Assembly (NCBI GenBank): GCA_022843805.1
Contig: JALHMY010000038.1
Location: forward strand, 1 to 64,000
Direction: 5' to 3'
Source of the DNA: Fuerstiella sp.
GTDB taxonomy: Bacteria > Planctomycetota > Planctomycetia > Planctomycetales > Planctomycetaceae
DNA: 64,000 nucleotides
A program made the translations under genes and the position numbers. Positions within the stretch are counted from its first letter, which is position 1, and every line of letters starts with the position of its first letter. Positions 1 through 9,028 of the stretch are shown here, one piece after another. A model generated the notes under the pieces. That model was not told the origin of the DNA and did no database searches. It worked only from the letters and a program-made list of their open reading frames with translations.

Positions 1-2
1 TA

Positions 3-62
3 CCTCCTCCCCCAGAAAAGCTGGGGGAGGTCGAGCGAGCGGCAGCGAGATCGGGAGGGGGC
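3..62 (-). repeat. Dispersed intergenic repeat, copy 1
   Basis: Read on the minus strand, this block (C-rich start, then a CTCGCTGCCGCTCGCTCGAC core, then a short CCTCCCCC/GGGGGAGG hairpin) is nearly identical over about 55 bases to 30729-30786. Both copies are intergenic and in opposite orientation. It looks like a non-coding dispersed element of the host genome; its function is unknown. Confidence 0.8.
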
Positions 63-93
63 CGGGGAAACGACCAAACGCTTTCCTGCGATC

Positions 94-909
94 TTACGCC
101 AGAGACGGACGAGTCTTTGCTACGGCGGAAGCCATCTGCTTTGCAAATTCTCGCACGTTCTCTGCAGACTCTTCCGGTGTGCTGCCTTCGGCTGCTTTTC
201 GGACAACCGCCGATCCAACGATGACTCCATCCGCCACCCCTGCCAGAGCCTGCACCTGATCCGGGCTGCTGATCCCAAAGCCAACAGCAAGAGGCAGCTG
301 AGTTTGTTTTCTGAGCTGAGTCAGCTGGGCCGTCAGTTCCGCGGGCAGTTCACGCCGGACACCAGTCGTTCCCGCGACAGAAATACAGTAAACGAAACCG
401 GATGATGCAGCCAGAATTTGTTCCGTACGGGCGGCCGTGGTTGTGGGGGCAATCAGCTGCACCAGATCCAGTCCGTGCTTTCTCGAGATCGCCGCCATCT
501 CCTGTCCCTCATCTGCCGGAAGATCCGGAACGATTAAACCGCTGAAGCCGGAACTGGCCGCCATCGCCGCAAACGGCTCCACTCCGTATCGGAAAATGAT
601 GGCAAACGAAACCATCGCAAGTACCGGTGGCAGTTTTTCGGTCTGAAGAGACTTCATCAAATCAAAAATTCCGTGTACCGAAACGCCATTGTTCAGCGCT
701 CGAGTATACGATGCCTGAATCACGGGACCGTCAGCAATCGGATCGCTGTATGGGAATCCCAGTTCAATCAGATCGACCTGAGCGTCTCGCAGCGAGAGCA
801 ACACATGACCAGTGGTTTTCAGGTCAGGGTCCCCAGCCGTGATAAAGGGCATGAATGTCATTCGCCCGGCACACCGAGCCTGTTCAAACGCAGCAGAAAT
901 CCGAGACAT
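94..909 (-). CDS. trpA: Tryptophan synthase alpha subunit
   Basis: Cleaves indole-3-glycerol phosphate to indole and glyceraldehyde 3-phosphate and passes indole to TrpB, the last step of tryptophan synthesis in the cytoplasm. The TIM-barrel protein shows the family signature around LIELGFPYSDPIADGPVIQ, with the catalytic Glu (LIELG) and Asp (SDPIADG), followed later by GLIVPDLPADE and the phosphate-binding GFGISSPDQV and GVIVGSA segments. Starting at the internal Met before SRISAAFEQ gives 271 residues, close to the usual length; a longer reading to 1008 adds 33 residues that do not look like the family. No trpB or other trp gene is in the window, so it stands alone here. Confidence 0.95.
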   Translation of the reverse strand: MSRISAAFEQARCAGRMTFMPFITAGDPDLKTTGHVLLSLRDAQVDLIELGFPYSDPIADGPVIQASYTRALNNGVSVHGIFDLMKSLQTEKLPPVLAMVSFAIIFRYGVEPFAAMAASSGFSGLIVPDLPADEGQEMAAISRKHGLDLVQLIAPTTTAARTEQILAASSGFVYCISVAGTTGVRRELPAELTAQLTQLRKQTQLPLAVGFGISSPDQVQALAGVADGVIVGSAVVRKAAEGSTPEESAENVREFAKQMASAVAKTRPSLA

Positions 910-1269
910 CCAGATAGTTTCCAGCAGATTAGAGAATTCCCCCGGAGTGATAACATTCACCGGATACGACAGCCTAACCAGATCACAGAACTGAGCCAAC
1001 CGAATCACCCGCCGATTCTCACCGAAAAGCAGGTGAATCTGACGGAAACAGTGAGACTTTTAACGAAAATCTGCTTCACACTGCCGCGTTTCGGGTTTCT
1101 CTGCTTTTGCGCAGAAGAAAGACAGAATCGATTGACAACGGCTTGTTAATGTAGATTTTTACGGCCAGAATGGAGAATGCATCAAGCTGGTCTGACGGCC
1201 GTCCAACACCACCCAGACAGTTTGTACGCCTGAATCGCTGCACTCCTTCTTTAAGTACGAGCACCCGCC
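910..1269. other. Intergenic, no gene seen
   Basis: This stretch lies between the divergent trpA and the TPR/thioredoxin gene. A TTGACA box near 1132 is followed by AT-rich sequence (TAGATT at about 1150), a weak promoter candidate for the rightward gene. The long plus-strand frame through here is the antisense of trpA and was not called. Confidence 0.4.
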
Positions 1270-3753
1270 ATGAAAATTCCTGCTCGATCGATGATCATTC
1301 TCGCCTTTGCCTCCAGTTCTCTCTGCTTCCTTTCCGCAGAACTCCCGGCACAGAATGGGAATGCCGCTGCTTCCACTCCGACAGAAAAAGCGGCCGTAAC
1401 GCCGGAAAAAGCTGCCGAAACAAAGCCAGCCGATACACCGGCAGCCGACACAAAGCCAGCTGAAGCAAAGCCGGTGGACGACAAGCCAGCTGATGCAAAG
1501 CCGGCCGATGACAAAGCAGCGGAGAAGACTCCTGCGGAAGGACATTCACTGCATGGTGAAGTCTTTAACGAGGGACCACGTCAGGCCGCGTACCTGATGC
1601 AGGGCGTTGGGCTGGTGCGTTTCCCTGTCACAACGAAAAGCGACGAGGCTCGCAAGTTCGTCGAACAGGGTGTCGCGCAGCTTCACGGTTTCTGGTATTT
1701 TGAATCCGAGCGGTCGTTTCGTCAGGCCGCAATGCTGGACCCGGATTGTGCAACCGCCTACTGGGGCATGGCCATGTCCAATCGCAGCAACGCGAAGCGG
1801 GCAAAGGGCTTTATCAGCGAGGCAATGGCGAGGAAGGACAAGGTCTCGCGTCGCGAACAATTGTATATCGAGGCATTCGATCGGTTTATCAATGCCAAAT
1901 CCGACAACGACGAAGAGAAAAAGAAGAAGTCGGAACGCTACGTCAGTGATCTTGAAGATCTGCTGCTGGAGTTTCCCGAGGACATTGAAGCCAAAGCGTT
2001 CCTGTGCGAGTTTTTCTGGGGAGCTCGCGGTGATGGGCTGCGTATCACTTCCCATCTCTCCATTGATGCAATGATTCAGGATGTGCTGGATCAGGAACCA
2101 CTGCATCCGATTCATCATTATCGCATTCATCTCTGGGACACTAAGAAGCCGGAGAAAGCCCTTGAATCCGCCGCTCGTGGTGGACTGTCTGCTCCCGCAA
2201 TCGCTCATATGTGGCATATGCCCGGCCATATTTATTCGCGAGTTAAACGTTATCACGATGCCGTTTATCAGCAGGAAGCGTCAGCCCGAGTTGATCATGC
2301 GCACATGATGAAGGATCGCGTACTTCCTGATCAGATCCACAACTTTGCCCACAATAACGAGTGGTGTATCCGGAATATGATTCATATCGGGCAGGTACAC
2401 GACGCCATTGCTCTGGCGATGAATATGATCAGCATGCCGCGTCATCCCACTTACAATCACATGGACAAATTCGGCAGCTACAAATACGGTCGCCAGCGGC
2501 TGCTGGAAGTGCTGACAACTTACGGCCTGTATGAAGAGCTGATTCGATTTTCCCGGACATCATGGCTGGAAGAAACCGGCGATGCGAAGGAGGATTTGTC
2601 CAGGGATCGGGCTCTGGGGGCCGCGTTTGCCATGACCGGACGTGCGACCGAGGCTGTTGCAGTTCGGGATCGCCTTCAAAAGATGCTCGACGAAGAAAAT
2701 GCAAAACTGAAGGAAGCGGGAGATACTGCTGAAAACAAAGCCAAAGAAGAAAAGAAGGACGAAAAGGCCGTTGAGAAAGCTCGAAAGGACGCAGAAGAGA
2801 AGTTTCGCAGCCGGACAGGAGATATCGAAAAAGCAATTCATGAAATTGATGGCCGACTTGCTGTCGCTTCGAAGGAGTACGACAAGGCACTCGACCTTCT
2901 GAAGAAAGCGGGCGGTGTTCGTGCAGAAGACCAGGTCGCTGTCATGCTGCTGGCCGGAAAAACTGATGATGCAGTGAAGAAGATTCAGGAACATGTACAA
3001 TCCAATCAGATGGAAGTATTGCCCCTGACGGCTCTGGTCCAAACTCTGTGGGCGGCTGGTAAAAAGGATGAAGCAAAGAAGGCGTTTGAGGATCTTCGTA
3101 AGATCTCTTCAACGATTGATCTGGATGTTGCTGCCTTCGCCAGACTGGCACCGATCGCCGCAGAACTGGGATTTCCAGCCGACTGGCGAACTCCCGCCGA
3201 GCAGATGGCAGACATCGGGGCTCGACCGGATCTGGATTCGCTGGGACCATTCCGCTGGCAGCCCGTCTCGGCAAATCAGTGGACACTGCCCGACGTGGAA
3301 TCCAAATCGCGTTCGCTGTCGGATTACCGCGGACGTCCGGTCGTGGTGATCTTCTACCTGGGTTACGGCTGCCTTCATTGTGCTCAGCAGTTGCAGAAAT
3401 TTGCTCCAAAGTATGCGGAATTTCAGGCAGCCGGTCTTGATGTCGTGGCGATTAGTACTGACAAACAGGAAAACCTGAAAAAGGCATTTGATGACTTCGA
3501 AGCCGGGTTTCCCTTCCCGCTTGTCGCTGACCCGGAAATGACAGTGTTCAAATCGTACCGCTGCTACGATGACTTTGAAAAGGCGGCGCTGCATGGCACT
3601 TTCCTGATCGATGGCACCGGAAAGATTCGCTGGCAGGACATCAGTTACGAACCGTTTATGGATCCCGATTTTGTGTTGAAGGAAGCGAAACGACTACTGG
3701 CCGCAGATCAGCAGACTCCCTCAGTAACACCGGCTGCGGTGACGGTGAGATAG
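1270..3753 (+). CDS. Secreted TPR protein with C-terminal AhpC/TSA thioredoxin-fold domain
   Basis: An 827-residue exported protein. Residues 1 to about 27 form a signal peptide (basic start, hydrophobic core, ALPAQ-like end). Residues 30-95 are a low-complexity Ala/Lys/Pro/Asp tract of KPAD/KPAE repeats, probably a flexible linker. A large helical TPR-like region follows (for example FVEQGVAQLHGFWYFESERS and the repeated A-Y-W-G-M-A pattern), then a Lys/Glu-rich coiled stretch near 475-510. The C-terminus (about 675-815) is a peroxiredoxin/TlpA-like domain with YRGRPVVVIFYLGYGCLHC; the CxxC pair is Cys701/Cys704. It may be a periplasmic redox protein, but a substrate cannot be read. The adjacent genes do not point to a pathway. 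Confidence 0.8.
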   Translation: MKIPARSMIILAFASSSLCFLSAELPAQNGNAAASTPTEKAAVTPEKAAETKPADTPAADTKPAEAKPVDDKPADAKPADDKAAEKTPAEGHSLHGEVFNEGPRQAAYLMQGVGLVRFPVTTKSDEARKFVEQGVAQLHGFWYFESERSFRQAAMLDPDCATAYWGMAMSNRSNAKRAKGFISEAMARKDKVSRREQLYIEAFDRFINAKSDNDEEKKKKSERYVSDLEDLLLEFPEDIEAKAFLCEFFWGARGDGLRITSHLSIDAMIQDVLDQEPLHPIHHYRIHLWDTKKPEKALESAARGGLSAPAIAHMWHMPGHIYSRVKRYHDAVYQQEASARVDHAHMMKDRVLPDQIHNFAHNNEWCIRNMIHIGQVHDAIALAMNMISMPRHPTYNHMDKFGSYKYGRQRLLEVLTTYGLYEELIRFSRTSWLEETGDAKEDLSRDRALGAAFAMTGRATEAVAVRDRLQKMLDEENAKLKEAGDTAENKAKEEKKDEKAVEKARKDAEEKFRSRTGDIEKAIHEIDGRLAVASKEYDKALDLLKKAGGVRAEDQVAVMLLAGKTDDAVKKIQEHVQSNQMEVLPLTALVQTLWAAGKKDEAKKAFEDLRKISSTIDLDVAAFARLAPIAAELGFPADWRTPAEQMADIGARPDLDSLGPFRWQPVSANQWTLPDVESKSRSLSDYRGRPVVVIFYLGYGCLHCAQQLQKFAPKYAEFQAAGLDVVAISTDKQENLKKAFDDFEAGFPFPLVADPEMTVFKSYRCYDDFEKAALHGTFLIDGTGKIRWQDISYEPFMDPDFVLKEAKRLLAADQQTPSVTPAAVTVR

Positions 3754-3975
3754 TCGGCTCATCGGAAATCCAGTACGTTGTGTCAAACCAGTTTCCATGC
3801 ATCGAAACGAATCCGCAACTGGCCTTCGCAAAGTGTCTGTTTCGATGTGCTGGATTCCCTGTGGCCAGCTTGTGTAAAATGCCGTCGTTAATCACGGATG
3901 TGATCAGATTAAAGATGCTTCGTTCCTGACAGTGATGTTGCTTCAAGAGCTAAGTCGATTTGCAGGAGACTGGAC

Positions 3976-4488
3976 ATGGCGGTTATTCGATATTCGGTTC
4001 CGATGGTTGTGCAGTTGCAGAATCCCATTTGCTGGGTGGCTTGTGCCGCTATGATTCTGGGCTGGAAACGCGGTCAGTCGGTAACGATTGGAGATCTTTT
4101 GAATGGATTTGATCCATCAAATGCGTGTATTCCGAATCCGGCAGGCAGCAGCTGGGACCGCATGTATGGAATGCTGGCCGGATGGGGGATCACATCAATC
4201 GGCCCTCAGATTTGTCCGGCAACCGCATTTATTACCAACACTCTGTCAGCTCATGGACCGTTTATCCTGACCCATTATACCAGTACGCTCGCTCCCAGCG
4301 TCACTGGTCCGGGAACGCATGCAGTGGTTATATCAGGTATCGATACTGACCGGGGACTGTGTTATTTCGAAAATCCCTGGGGCACTTCCAACAACTCCGT
4401 TGCCATCACTACGATATTGCAGGAAATGGAAAAGCTGTGGCTGCTGAACCTTCGATCTGTTGCTTACAATACCGCCGGATCGATCTGA
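3976..4488 (+). CDS. Small papain-like cysteine peptidase
   Basis: A 170-residue protein with the layout of compact papain-fold peptidases (C39_2/C70-like): Gln15 and Cys19 in QLQNPICWVACAAMI, His115 in GPGTHAVVISGID, and Asn133 in FENPWGTSNN form a plausible oxyanion Gln plus Cys-His-Asn triad. There is no signal peptide or membrane segment, so it would act in the cytoplasm unless exported by a specialised route. An AGGAG ribosome site sits 7-8 bases before the ATG. Related proteins include bacterial effectors and toxins as well as housekeeping peptidases, so the role is open. The next gene is convergent and unrelated; a SUFU-domain protein lies 2 kb to the right. Confidence 0.75.
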   Translation: MAVIRYSVPMVVQLQNPICWVACAAMILGWKRGQSVTIGDLLNGFDPSNACIPNPAGSSWDRMYGMLAGWGITSIGPQICPATAFITNTLSAHGPFILTHYTSTLAPSVTGPGTHAVVISGIDTDRGLCYFENPWGTSNNSVAITTILQEMEKLWLLNLRSVAYNTAGSI

Positions 4489-4595
4489 TTCCCAAGTCTT
4501 GCCGAAAGTAGTCGAGCGGCAGGTGTTTCATTTGCCCTCAGGCAATGCGATTCGGTACCGGCCGACCATTTGTTGGTAGTGCCGAGGTTTGCAAA

Positions 4596-5565
4596 CTACC
4601 CCTCCAGCAACCACGCATCGGCCCTCATCCGCAGGGGCCAATGCGTTTTTTGGCTGACTACGCCATCGATGGTGATCCAGGTTGCGCCGTTGTCGAGCAT
4701 AATGTCAAATGCTGAGACAATGTTATGAATGAAGCCGAAGAACTTCGTGTCACCCACGTACATTGCCGGACGATAGCTGGCAAAAAAAACGTCTCGACTC
4801 AAACTCATATTGCACTTGCCAGTATCCCTGACGGTTCGTAACGCCGTCAGGATCATACAGGAATCGCGACGCTTTGAGCGGGCCTTGCTCTGCCGGAACC
4901 CACCACGCGGGAGACAATTCATAAAGAGAGTCTCGTATGTGTCTGCTACCCCAAACGACCGTGGAGGATGACGGAGGGAGAAATTGCTGAACGAGTCGAT
5001 CAGTGTCGGATTCTGACGCCTGAAATCGCCACCACAAATTATAGCCCTGCTCGGCTGGGGCAAACCGAATTGATATCGAAGCGGCTCCGACCGGGTCGAA
5101 CCAAAGACCGTCCAGGTCAGTCTGAAACTCGTCATGATCGCGATCCACGAATTCAACAGGCGCAGCGAACTCATGTGCGATTCGGCCCGTCATCGCCAGC
5201 AGGCGGACGCGAGTTGTGGACTCCAGATACGACAACACAGACTCAAAATCAGGTTCTTTCGTTTCTGATCTGCTGCCAGACGGAACGAGAGTCAGGCCGT
5301 ACGTTGAACAGAGAGAGCACATTCGACGCAAAAAGTGTTCAGCTTTGGCTCTGTTTCGCATGTCAATTCGAAATTCGAACCTGATGTCGTCCCCTCGGAA
5401 AATCGAACAATCGTGGTCTTCACCTGCTTCCGTACCTTTCCATGCGTTCCACGTGTCACTAAACCAGTTTGCCCGAGGCAGCAGCCGATCTAATTCGCTC
5501 GTGATCGACGCGGTCATGGATCTGTTGAAAGGACTCGCGTGAAATCCAATCTGATAGTCTGCCAT
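4596..5565 (-). pseudogene. Unknown protein gene split by a frameshift at an A8/T8 tract
   Basis: I do not recognise the family. One frame runs from the Met before ADYQIGFHASPF (5565) to about 4790 and stops at 4750; the adjacent frame continues naturally with ASYRPAMYVGDTKFFGF to a stop at 4596. The switch coincides with a run of eight A (plus strand 4782-4789). Removing one base joins the two into one ~320-residue soluble protein rich in Trp and Asp. The break could be a sequencing error, a true mutation, or slippage. The size and accessory setting would fit an immunity-like protein, but that is only a guess. Confidence 0.6.
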
Positions 5566-5595
5566 GAGTTCACTCTGATGTGCAGCTGCCGGCCA

Positions 5596-5765
5596 ATGAA
5601 TTGCGATCAATGCGTATGGCGATTAACCGACACATCGATCGTGCGTTGAACTTTTCCGCTTTGTGGATTGGGTGCATGGGGCTGGTGATGATGATCAGCC
5701 CTGTGCGGAATCAATCAGGAGCACTCGGCGGTGACTGGCAGTTTATCGGTGGCGGCTGGAGTTGT
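5596..5765 (-). repeat. Long dispersed repeat, inverted copy A
   Basis: The reverse complement of this segment aligns over about 160 bases with 8093-8250. Both contain a central block reading AAAAGTTCAACGCACGATCG, then GATGTGTCGGTTAAT, then a GATCGCAATTCATT-like end, with a diverged left half (TAAACTGCCAG...CCGCCGAGTGC). The two copies face each other across the SUFU and methyltransferase genes. A short piece of the same end (CATTGATCGCAATTCGTT) also occurs near 7221 and 10182. Confidence 0.75.
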
Positions 5766-5977
5766 CACCCGGAACCTGGGACCGATGACAGAATCGGTCC
5801 CGACGACGATGCTGTCTGTCCAGTCGCCGCAGTCTTCTCCTGGACTGCGGCAGCCTGCTGCCACTTTCGAGTCCACAGCCTGCTGTGGACAACCACTTGC
5901 AACCTGAACATCGCGGGCACAACGCCAGCAGGATTTCCGGCCCCAACCGACCCGGCGCCCATTGGCGTGGACTTAGT

Positions 5978-6024
5978 GTCGTCTTTCGCTCCGCGAAGGA
6001 AACCCTGCTTTGGCGAAGCAAAAG
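5978..6024. repeat. Degenerate copy of a hairpin repeat
   Basis: GTCGTCTTTCGCTCCGCGAAG, a short loop and GCGAAGCAAAAG match the better-preserved hairpin at 57202-57251. This is probably a decayed dispersed palindrome. The rest of 5766-6100 holds no convincing gene; both long frames across it are of unnatural composition. Confidence 0.55.
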
Positions 6025-6104
6025 TAAAGCGTTCAACGACAAATGAAGTGCGCGCGATAGAAACGTGTAGTTGCACAGTGGCACGACGTTCGGCAGCACT
6101 GCGT

Positions 6105-6362
6105 TCAGCACCTGTTCGCATCGCCGACGCTCCAGTTGCGGGGCATTGATGAGCAACATCGTCCGGTCATTCCCGATCCGAGCCCCATGCACGACTCGAT
6201 CCTGCTTCCCCGATGAATCGCTTCCCGGTTGCCACACTTCGGACATTTGTGAGACGACTGAGGAGCTGCCATGCGGAAATCAAATCCTCCGTCTTTTTGC
6301 CAGCAGCCCTGATGTTCGTAGCCTGATACCCCGATCGCACTGTAGAGTGCCCTTGTGGTCAT
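6105..6362 (-). pseudogene. Remnant of an ISL3-family transposase N-terminus
   Basis: From the Met before TTRALYSAIGVSGYEHQGC the reading gives CWQKDGGFDFRM, then SSHKCPKCGNREAIHRGSR, which matches the N-terminal zinc-ribbon region of ISL3 (IS204/IS1001/IS1165-type) transposases. Shortly after that the similarity continues in another frame (VHGARIGNDRTMLLINAPQL, then ERRRCEQ), so at least one frameshift is present. The DDE catalytic domain is missing and no terminal inverted repeats were seen. It is a dead fragment. Confidence 0.6.
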
Positions 6363-6497
6363 TTCGGATCTCCTGATAAGTTGAATTTGTACACTGCTCA
6401 TCAGACCGACTTGACCAAATCCTGTAAACTCTTACCACCACCGAAATTTACGTCGCGTACTTCATTTGTCGTTGAACCCAGGAACTGAGAGTCGAAT

Positions 6498-7064
6498 GTG
6501 GCATCAGGGGCTCCCATAAAACTAGTCGAAGAGCACATTCGGCGGTTTTTCGCGGGGCACACAATCACGGAACATCAGTGGACGCTCGGACCTGTGCCGG
6601 ATGCGATGCCTGAGTTCCGGATCCTGTGTGCAGGGCCGGGGCCGCGTAGTGGTTGCTGGACTTACCTGTCAGTCGGCACTTCGGAGATCACACACCACAG
6701 TTCCGGATTGCTTGAATTCTTTGTCGCAGCACCATCCGAAGATCTGCGTCACGTTGAACTCGTCACGATGGTTGCGTGGTATCACACGACAAAAGGACTT
6801 GGATGGGGACATACGATCCCGATTGGTCACCCGTGGCTGCCAGGTTCATTATGCGATCACCTATTGATCTCAAGACCCTATCCATTTGGCCCGGAACTTG
6901 AGATATTTAACTACGATGGTGGCCACGTCCATGTTCTCTGGCTGCTTCCGATTACATCAGCAGAACGAGAATTCAAAGTCACCAATGATATTGAAGCCCT
7001 GGAACAACTATTTGACAATGCAGCCATTGAGTACTGGAATGCATGCCGCAAATCGGTCGTTTAA
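6498..7064 (+). CDS. Suppressor-of-fused (SUFU) domain protein
   Basis: A 188-residue cytosolic protein. The region with FRILCAGPGPRSGCWTYLSVG, then LLEFFVAAP, GHTIPIGHPWLPGS and VHVLWLLPITSAERE matches bacterial SUFU-domain proteins, which often occur as immunity proteins of polymorphic toxins or as stand-alone genes of unknown role. The start is a GTG (an overlapping ATG two bases upstream is out of frame). It is followed after 200 bp by a methyltransferase in the same direction. No toxin gene is adjacent, so an immunity role is only an inference. It lies between two inverted copies of a long repeat, which suggests it was acquired or moved as part of a small cassette. Confidence 0.75.
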   Translation: MASGAPIKLVEEHIRRFFAGHTITEHQWTLGPVPDAMPEFRILCAGPGPRSGCWTYLSVGTSEITHHSSGLLEFFVAAPSEDLRHVELVTMVAWYHTTKGLGWGHTIPIGHPWLPGSLCDHLLISRPYPFGPELEIFNYDGGHVHVLWLLPITSAEREFKVTNDIEALEQLFDNAAIEYWNACRKSVV

Positions 7065-7266
7065 AGATGATGCATAATCTATAAGCCTTTGACTTTGCGC
7101 TGGCGTCGAAAGGACTGAATGGGTCATTGATAAGAAACCGATGGAGGAGTTCCTCGGGATTTTAGCCAGGCATTTCAGGATGACATCCCCTGCGTGGTGG
7201 GCGGCCACCGTTCCTGGGGAGTACAGACCCATTGATCGCAATTCGTTGTTCGACGGAAATGCTCCA

Positions 7267-7953
7267 ATGACGTATCGTGGCACCCAACAGGAATCGCGAC
7301 AGCGTTATCTCGCTGCATACAATGCCGCCGAGGCATCGAAGTATGACTCCTGGATTAACTCCATGGCCCCATCGGATCATGACGCCTGCGTTGCCGACTT
7401 AAAACGCTGCATCCAGTTTCGCAATGAAATGGACGTGCTCGACGCAGGCAGCGGCACGGGTGCCCTGTGCCTCGCCCTGGTTCGGATTCCCGGACTTCGG
7501 ATTACGGCGCTTGAACCCTGTTCGGCCATGAACGACTTGCTGATATCGAAGCCAGAACTTGAAGGGATTGCGACCGTCTGTGGCTTCTGTGACAGTATTG
7601 ATGACTTATCGCACTTTCGACCGGATTCGTTTGACCTGATCTCATCGCGGCAACTTGCCAACTGCCTGTTCGATCCGCTTGCCGCGTTCCGAAACTGGAT
7701 CCATTGGTTGCGTCCCGGCGGCTCTGTGGTGGTCATGGACGGGCTGTTTGACCGCGATGCGTGGTCCGGAACGTGGGATGGTATGGTTGACACACTTCCG
7801 CTGTCTGCCTGTCGGACTACTGCGACCGTGCCGTACCTGCTCGAACAGGTCGGCTTTCGCATCGACCATGTTGGGCCGATGGTCCACACAAATCAATTGC
7901 TCTCGACCCGAACTCCTCGCTACATCGTAGCGGCAACCAAACCCGGTGGATAA
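7267..7953 (+). CDS. Class I SAM-dependent methyltransferase
   Basis: The Rossmann-type motif I is clear (MDVLDAGSGTGALCLALVR), with the acidic end of strand 2 (ITALEPCSAMNDL), a motif IV-like region (SFDLISSRQLANCLFDP) and the WLRPGGSVVVMDG segment typical of small-molecule methyltransferases. The substrate is unknown. The frame is open back to an ATG at 7141, but that extra 42-codon leader contains a short dispersed-repeat sequence (CATTGATCGCAATTCGTT near 7221), so the Met before TYRGTQQESR is preferred, giving 228 residues. The same short phrase (ATAAGCCTTTG...CTGGCGTCG) follows both this gene and the SUFU gene upstream, a sign of local duplication. Confidence 0.8.
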   Translation: MTYRGTQQESRQRYLAAYNAAEASKYDSWINSMAPSDHDACVADLKRCIQFRNEMDVLDAGSGTGALCLALVRIPGLRITALEPCSAMNDLLISKPELEGIATVCGFCDSIDDLSHFRPDSFDLISSRQLANCLFDPLAAFRNWIHWLRPGGSVVVMDGLFDRDAWSGTWDGMVDTLPLSACRTTATVPYLLEQVGFRIDHVGPMVHTNQLLSTRTPRYIVAATKPGG

Positions 7954-8092
7954 AGAATAAGCCTTTGCCTTCGGCCTGGCGTCGTTAATCGAGGGACGAA
8001 ATCCGGGCAGTGGCATGCGCAGTTGTCGCTCGCGATTAAGATCAATCGGCATGAAACCGGTTGGAGTCGGTGGGCTGGGGGTGACAACCCGT

Positions 8093-8250
8093 GTCGCCGC
8101 CGGTAAACTGCCAGAAACCGCCGAGTGCCCGTGAATGATTCCGCAGAGGGCTGATAACCATCGTCAGCATCTTGCTTCAATCCGCAGATTGGAAAAGTTC
8201 AACGCACGATCGATGTGTCGGTTAATTGCCGGGCGCATCGATCACAATTC
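8093..8250 (+). repeat. Long dispersed repeat, copy B
   Basis: This is the partner of 5596-5765 in opposite orientation. The best-conserved part is AAAAGTTCAACGCACGATCG followed by ATGTGTCGGTTAATTGCC (8196-8233). The divergence between copies suggests an old event. The start of the next gene was placed after this repeat. Confidence 0.75.
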
Positions 8251-8275
8251 ATTTATTTTGCAACGCAGGTCCTCA

Positions 8276-8875
8276 GTGAACGACGGTGACGCCAATTCGT
8301 TACAAGCCAAAGTCGAAACAGCCAGGATAGTGGTGGACCGCCTGGTGTCTGTTTCTACTGGCTTTGAGTCTGACCAGTGGATGGAGAAGTTTCGCACGGT
8401 ACAGACTGCACTTGCACAAGGGAGGTTGAAGGACGCGATTGTAGAAGAGGCAAGGCTCACATCGCGCTGGACGGCTGCGAAGTGGATCGTTTCGCGAGAA
8501 CTGGCGAAAACTCTTGAAAAAGCGATGGGCGTTCTCTGTCGCCAGGTCCACTATCCGAACCATGTCGAGCCAGTGCTTAAACTCGGCGAACTACCGAATG
8601 ATGTCGCGGAGTCAGGCACAGTCGCTGATGAATCGGAACGGATTCGGCAGGCATGCAGGGAAGCGTTTAAGCGTGATCCATTGGAATGCGACGACAGGTT
8701 CGCGGAGATACTTCGAATGGCTTCAGAACGCGCTCACGCGGAATTGGCCAGTCATCGACGTGGGATGGGCTTCTGCCACGTGTTTTGGGGCCGAAAGAAG
8801 AAGAGTGATCGAATGCCCCTCCTTTACGGCCGATACAACTTGTGTGATCTGTGCTCAAAACACAGAACTCATTAA
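8276..8875 (+). CDS. Unknown cytosolic protein with a GMGFCHVFW motif near its end
   Basis: The frame encodes a helical, charged protein (QAKVETARIVVDRLV, then FESDQWMEKFRTVQTALAQ) ending in HRRGMGFCHVFWGRKKK. I recall similar GMGFCHVFW-(A/G)-x-KK endings in planctomycete proteins of unknown function, but no function is known to me. A GTG at 8276 is chosen because everything upstream in frame (to 8135) lies in the dispersed repeat; this gives about 199 residues. After the KKK the sequence looks atypical for that ending (LLYGRYNLCDLCSKHRTH), so the 3' end may have been altered. A palindromic repeat begins directly after the stop. Confidence 0.55.
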   Translation: MNDGDANSLQAKVETARIVVDRLVSVSTGFESDQWMEKFRTVQTALAQGRLKDAIVEEARLTSRWTAAKWIVSRELAKTLEKAMGVLCRQVHYPNHVEPVLKLGELPNDVAESGTVADESERIRQACREAFKRDPLECDDRFAEILRMASERAHAELASHRRGMGFCHVFWGRKKKSDRMPLLYGRYNLCDLCSKHRTH

Positions 8876-8953
8876 ACCACAGATGACACAGATTTTTACA
8901 GATTTCAGGGGCGTTTGTGCTTTTTATCTGTGACCATCTGTGTGATCTGTGGT
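8876..8953. repeat. Palindromic intergenic repeat
   Basis: An 18-base left arm (8876-8893, ACCACAGATGACACAGAT) pairs with a right arm at 8936-8953 with one mismatch, enclosing a T-rich 42-base loop. Repeats of this ACCACAGAT...ATCTGTGGT type are common between planctomycete genes. It could end transcription of the upstream gene. Confidence 0.7.
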
Positions 8954-9028
8954 AAGAATTGCCTCGACGTCACATGATGTAAATCGCGTTGCCGCACCGC
9001 TGCCAGGCACAACAGAAACATCGCTACC

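Noticed and set aside
5580-6149. 189-codon plus-strand frame and overlapping minus-strand frames
   Set aside because: The plus frame runs through the dispersed repeat and degenerate hairpin DNA; the minus frames overlap the transposase relic. None has a ribosome site or a recognisable product.
7061-7985. Gene-cassette attC sites after the SUFU and methyltransferase genes
   Set aside because: The shared phrase ATAAGCCTTTG...CTGGCGTCG lacks the R/L boxes and palindromic organisation of attC, and there is no integrase.
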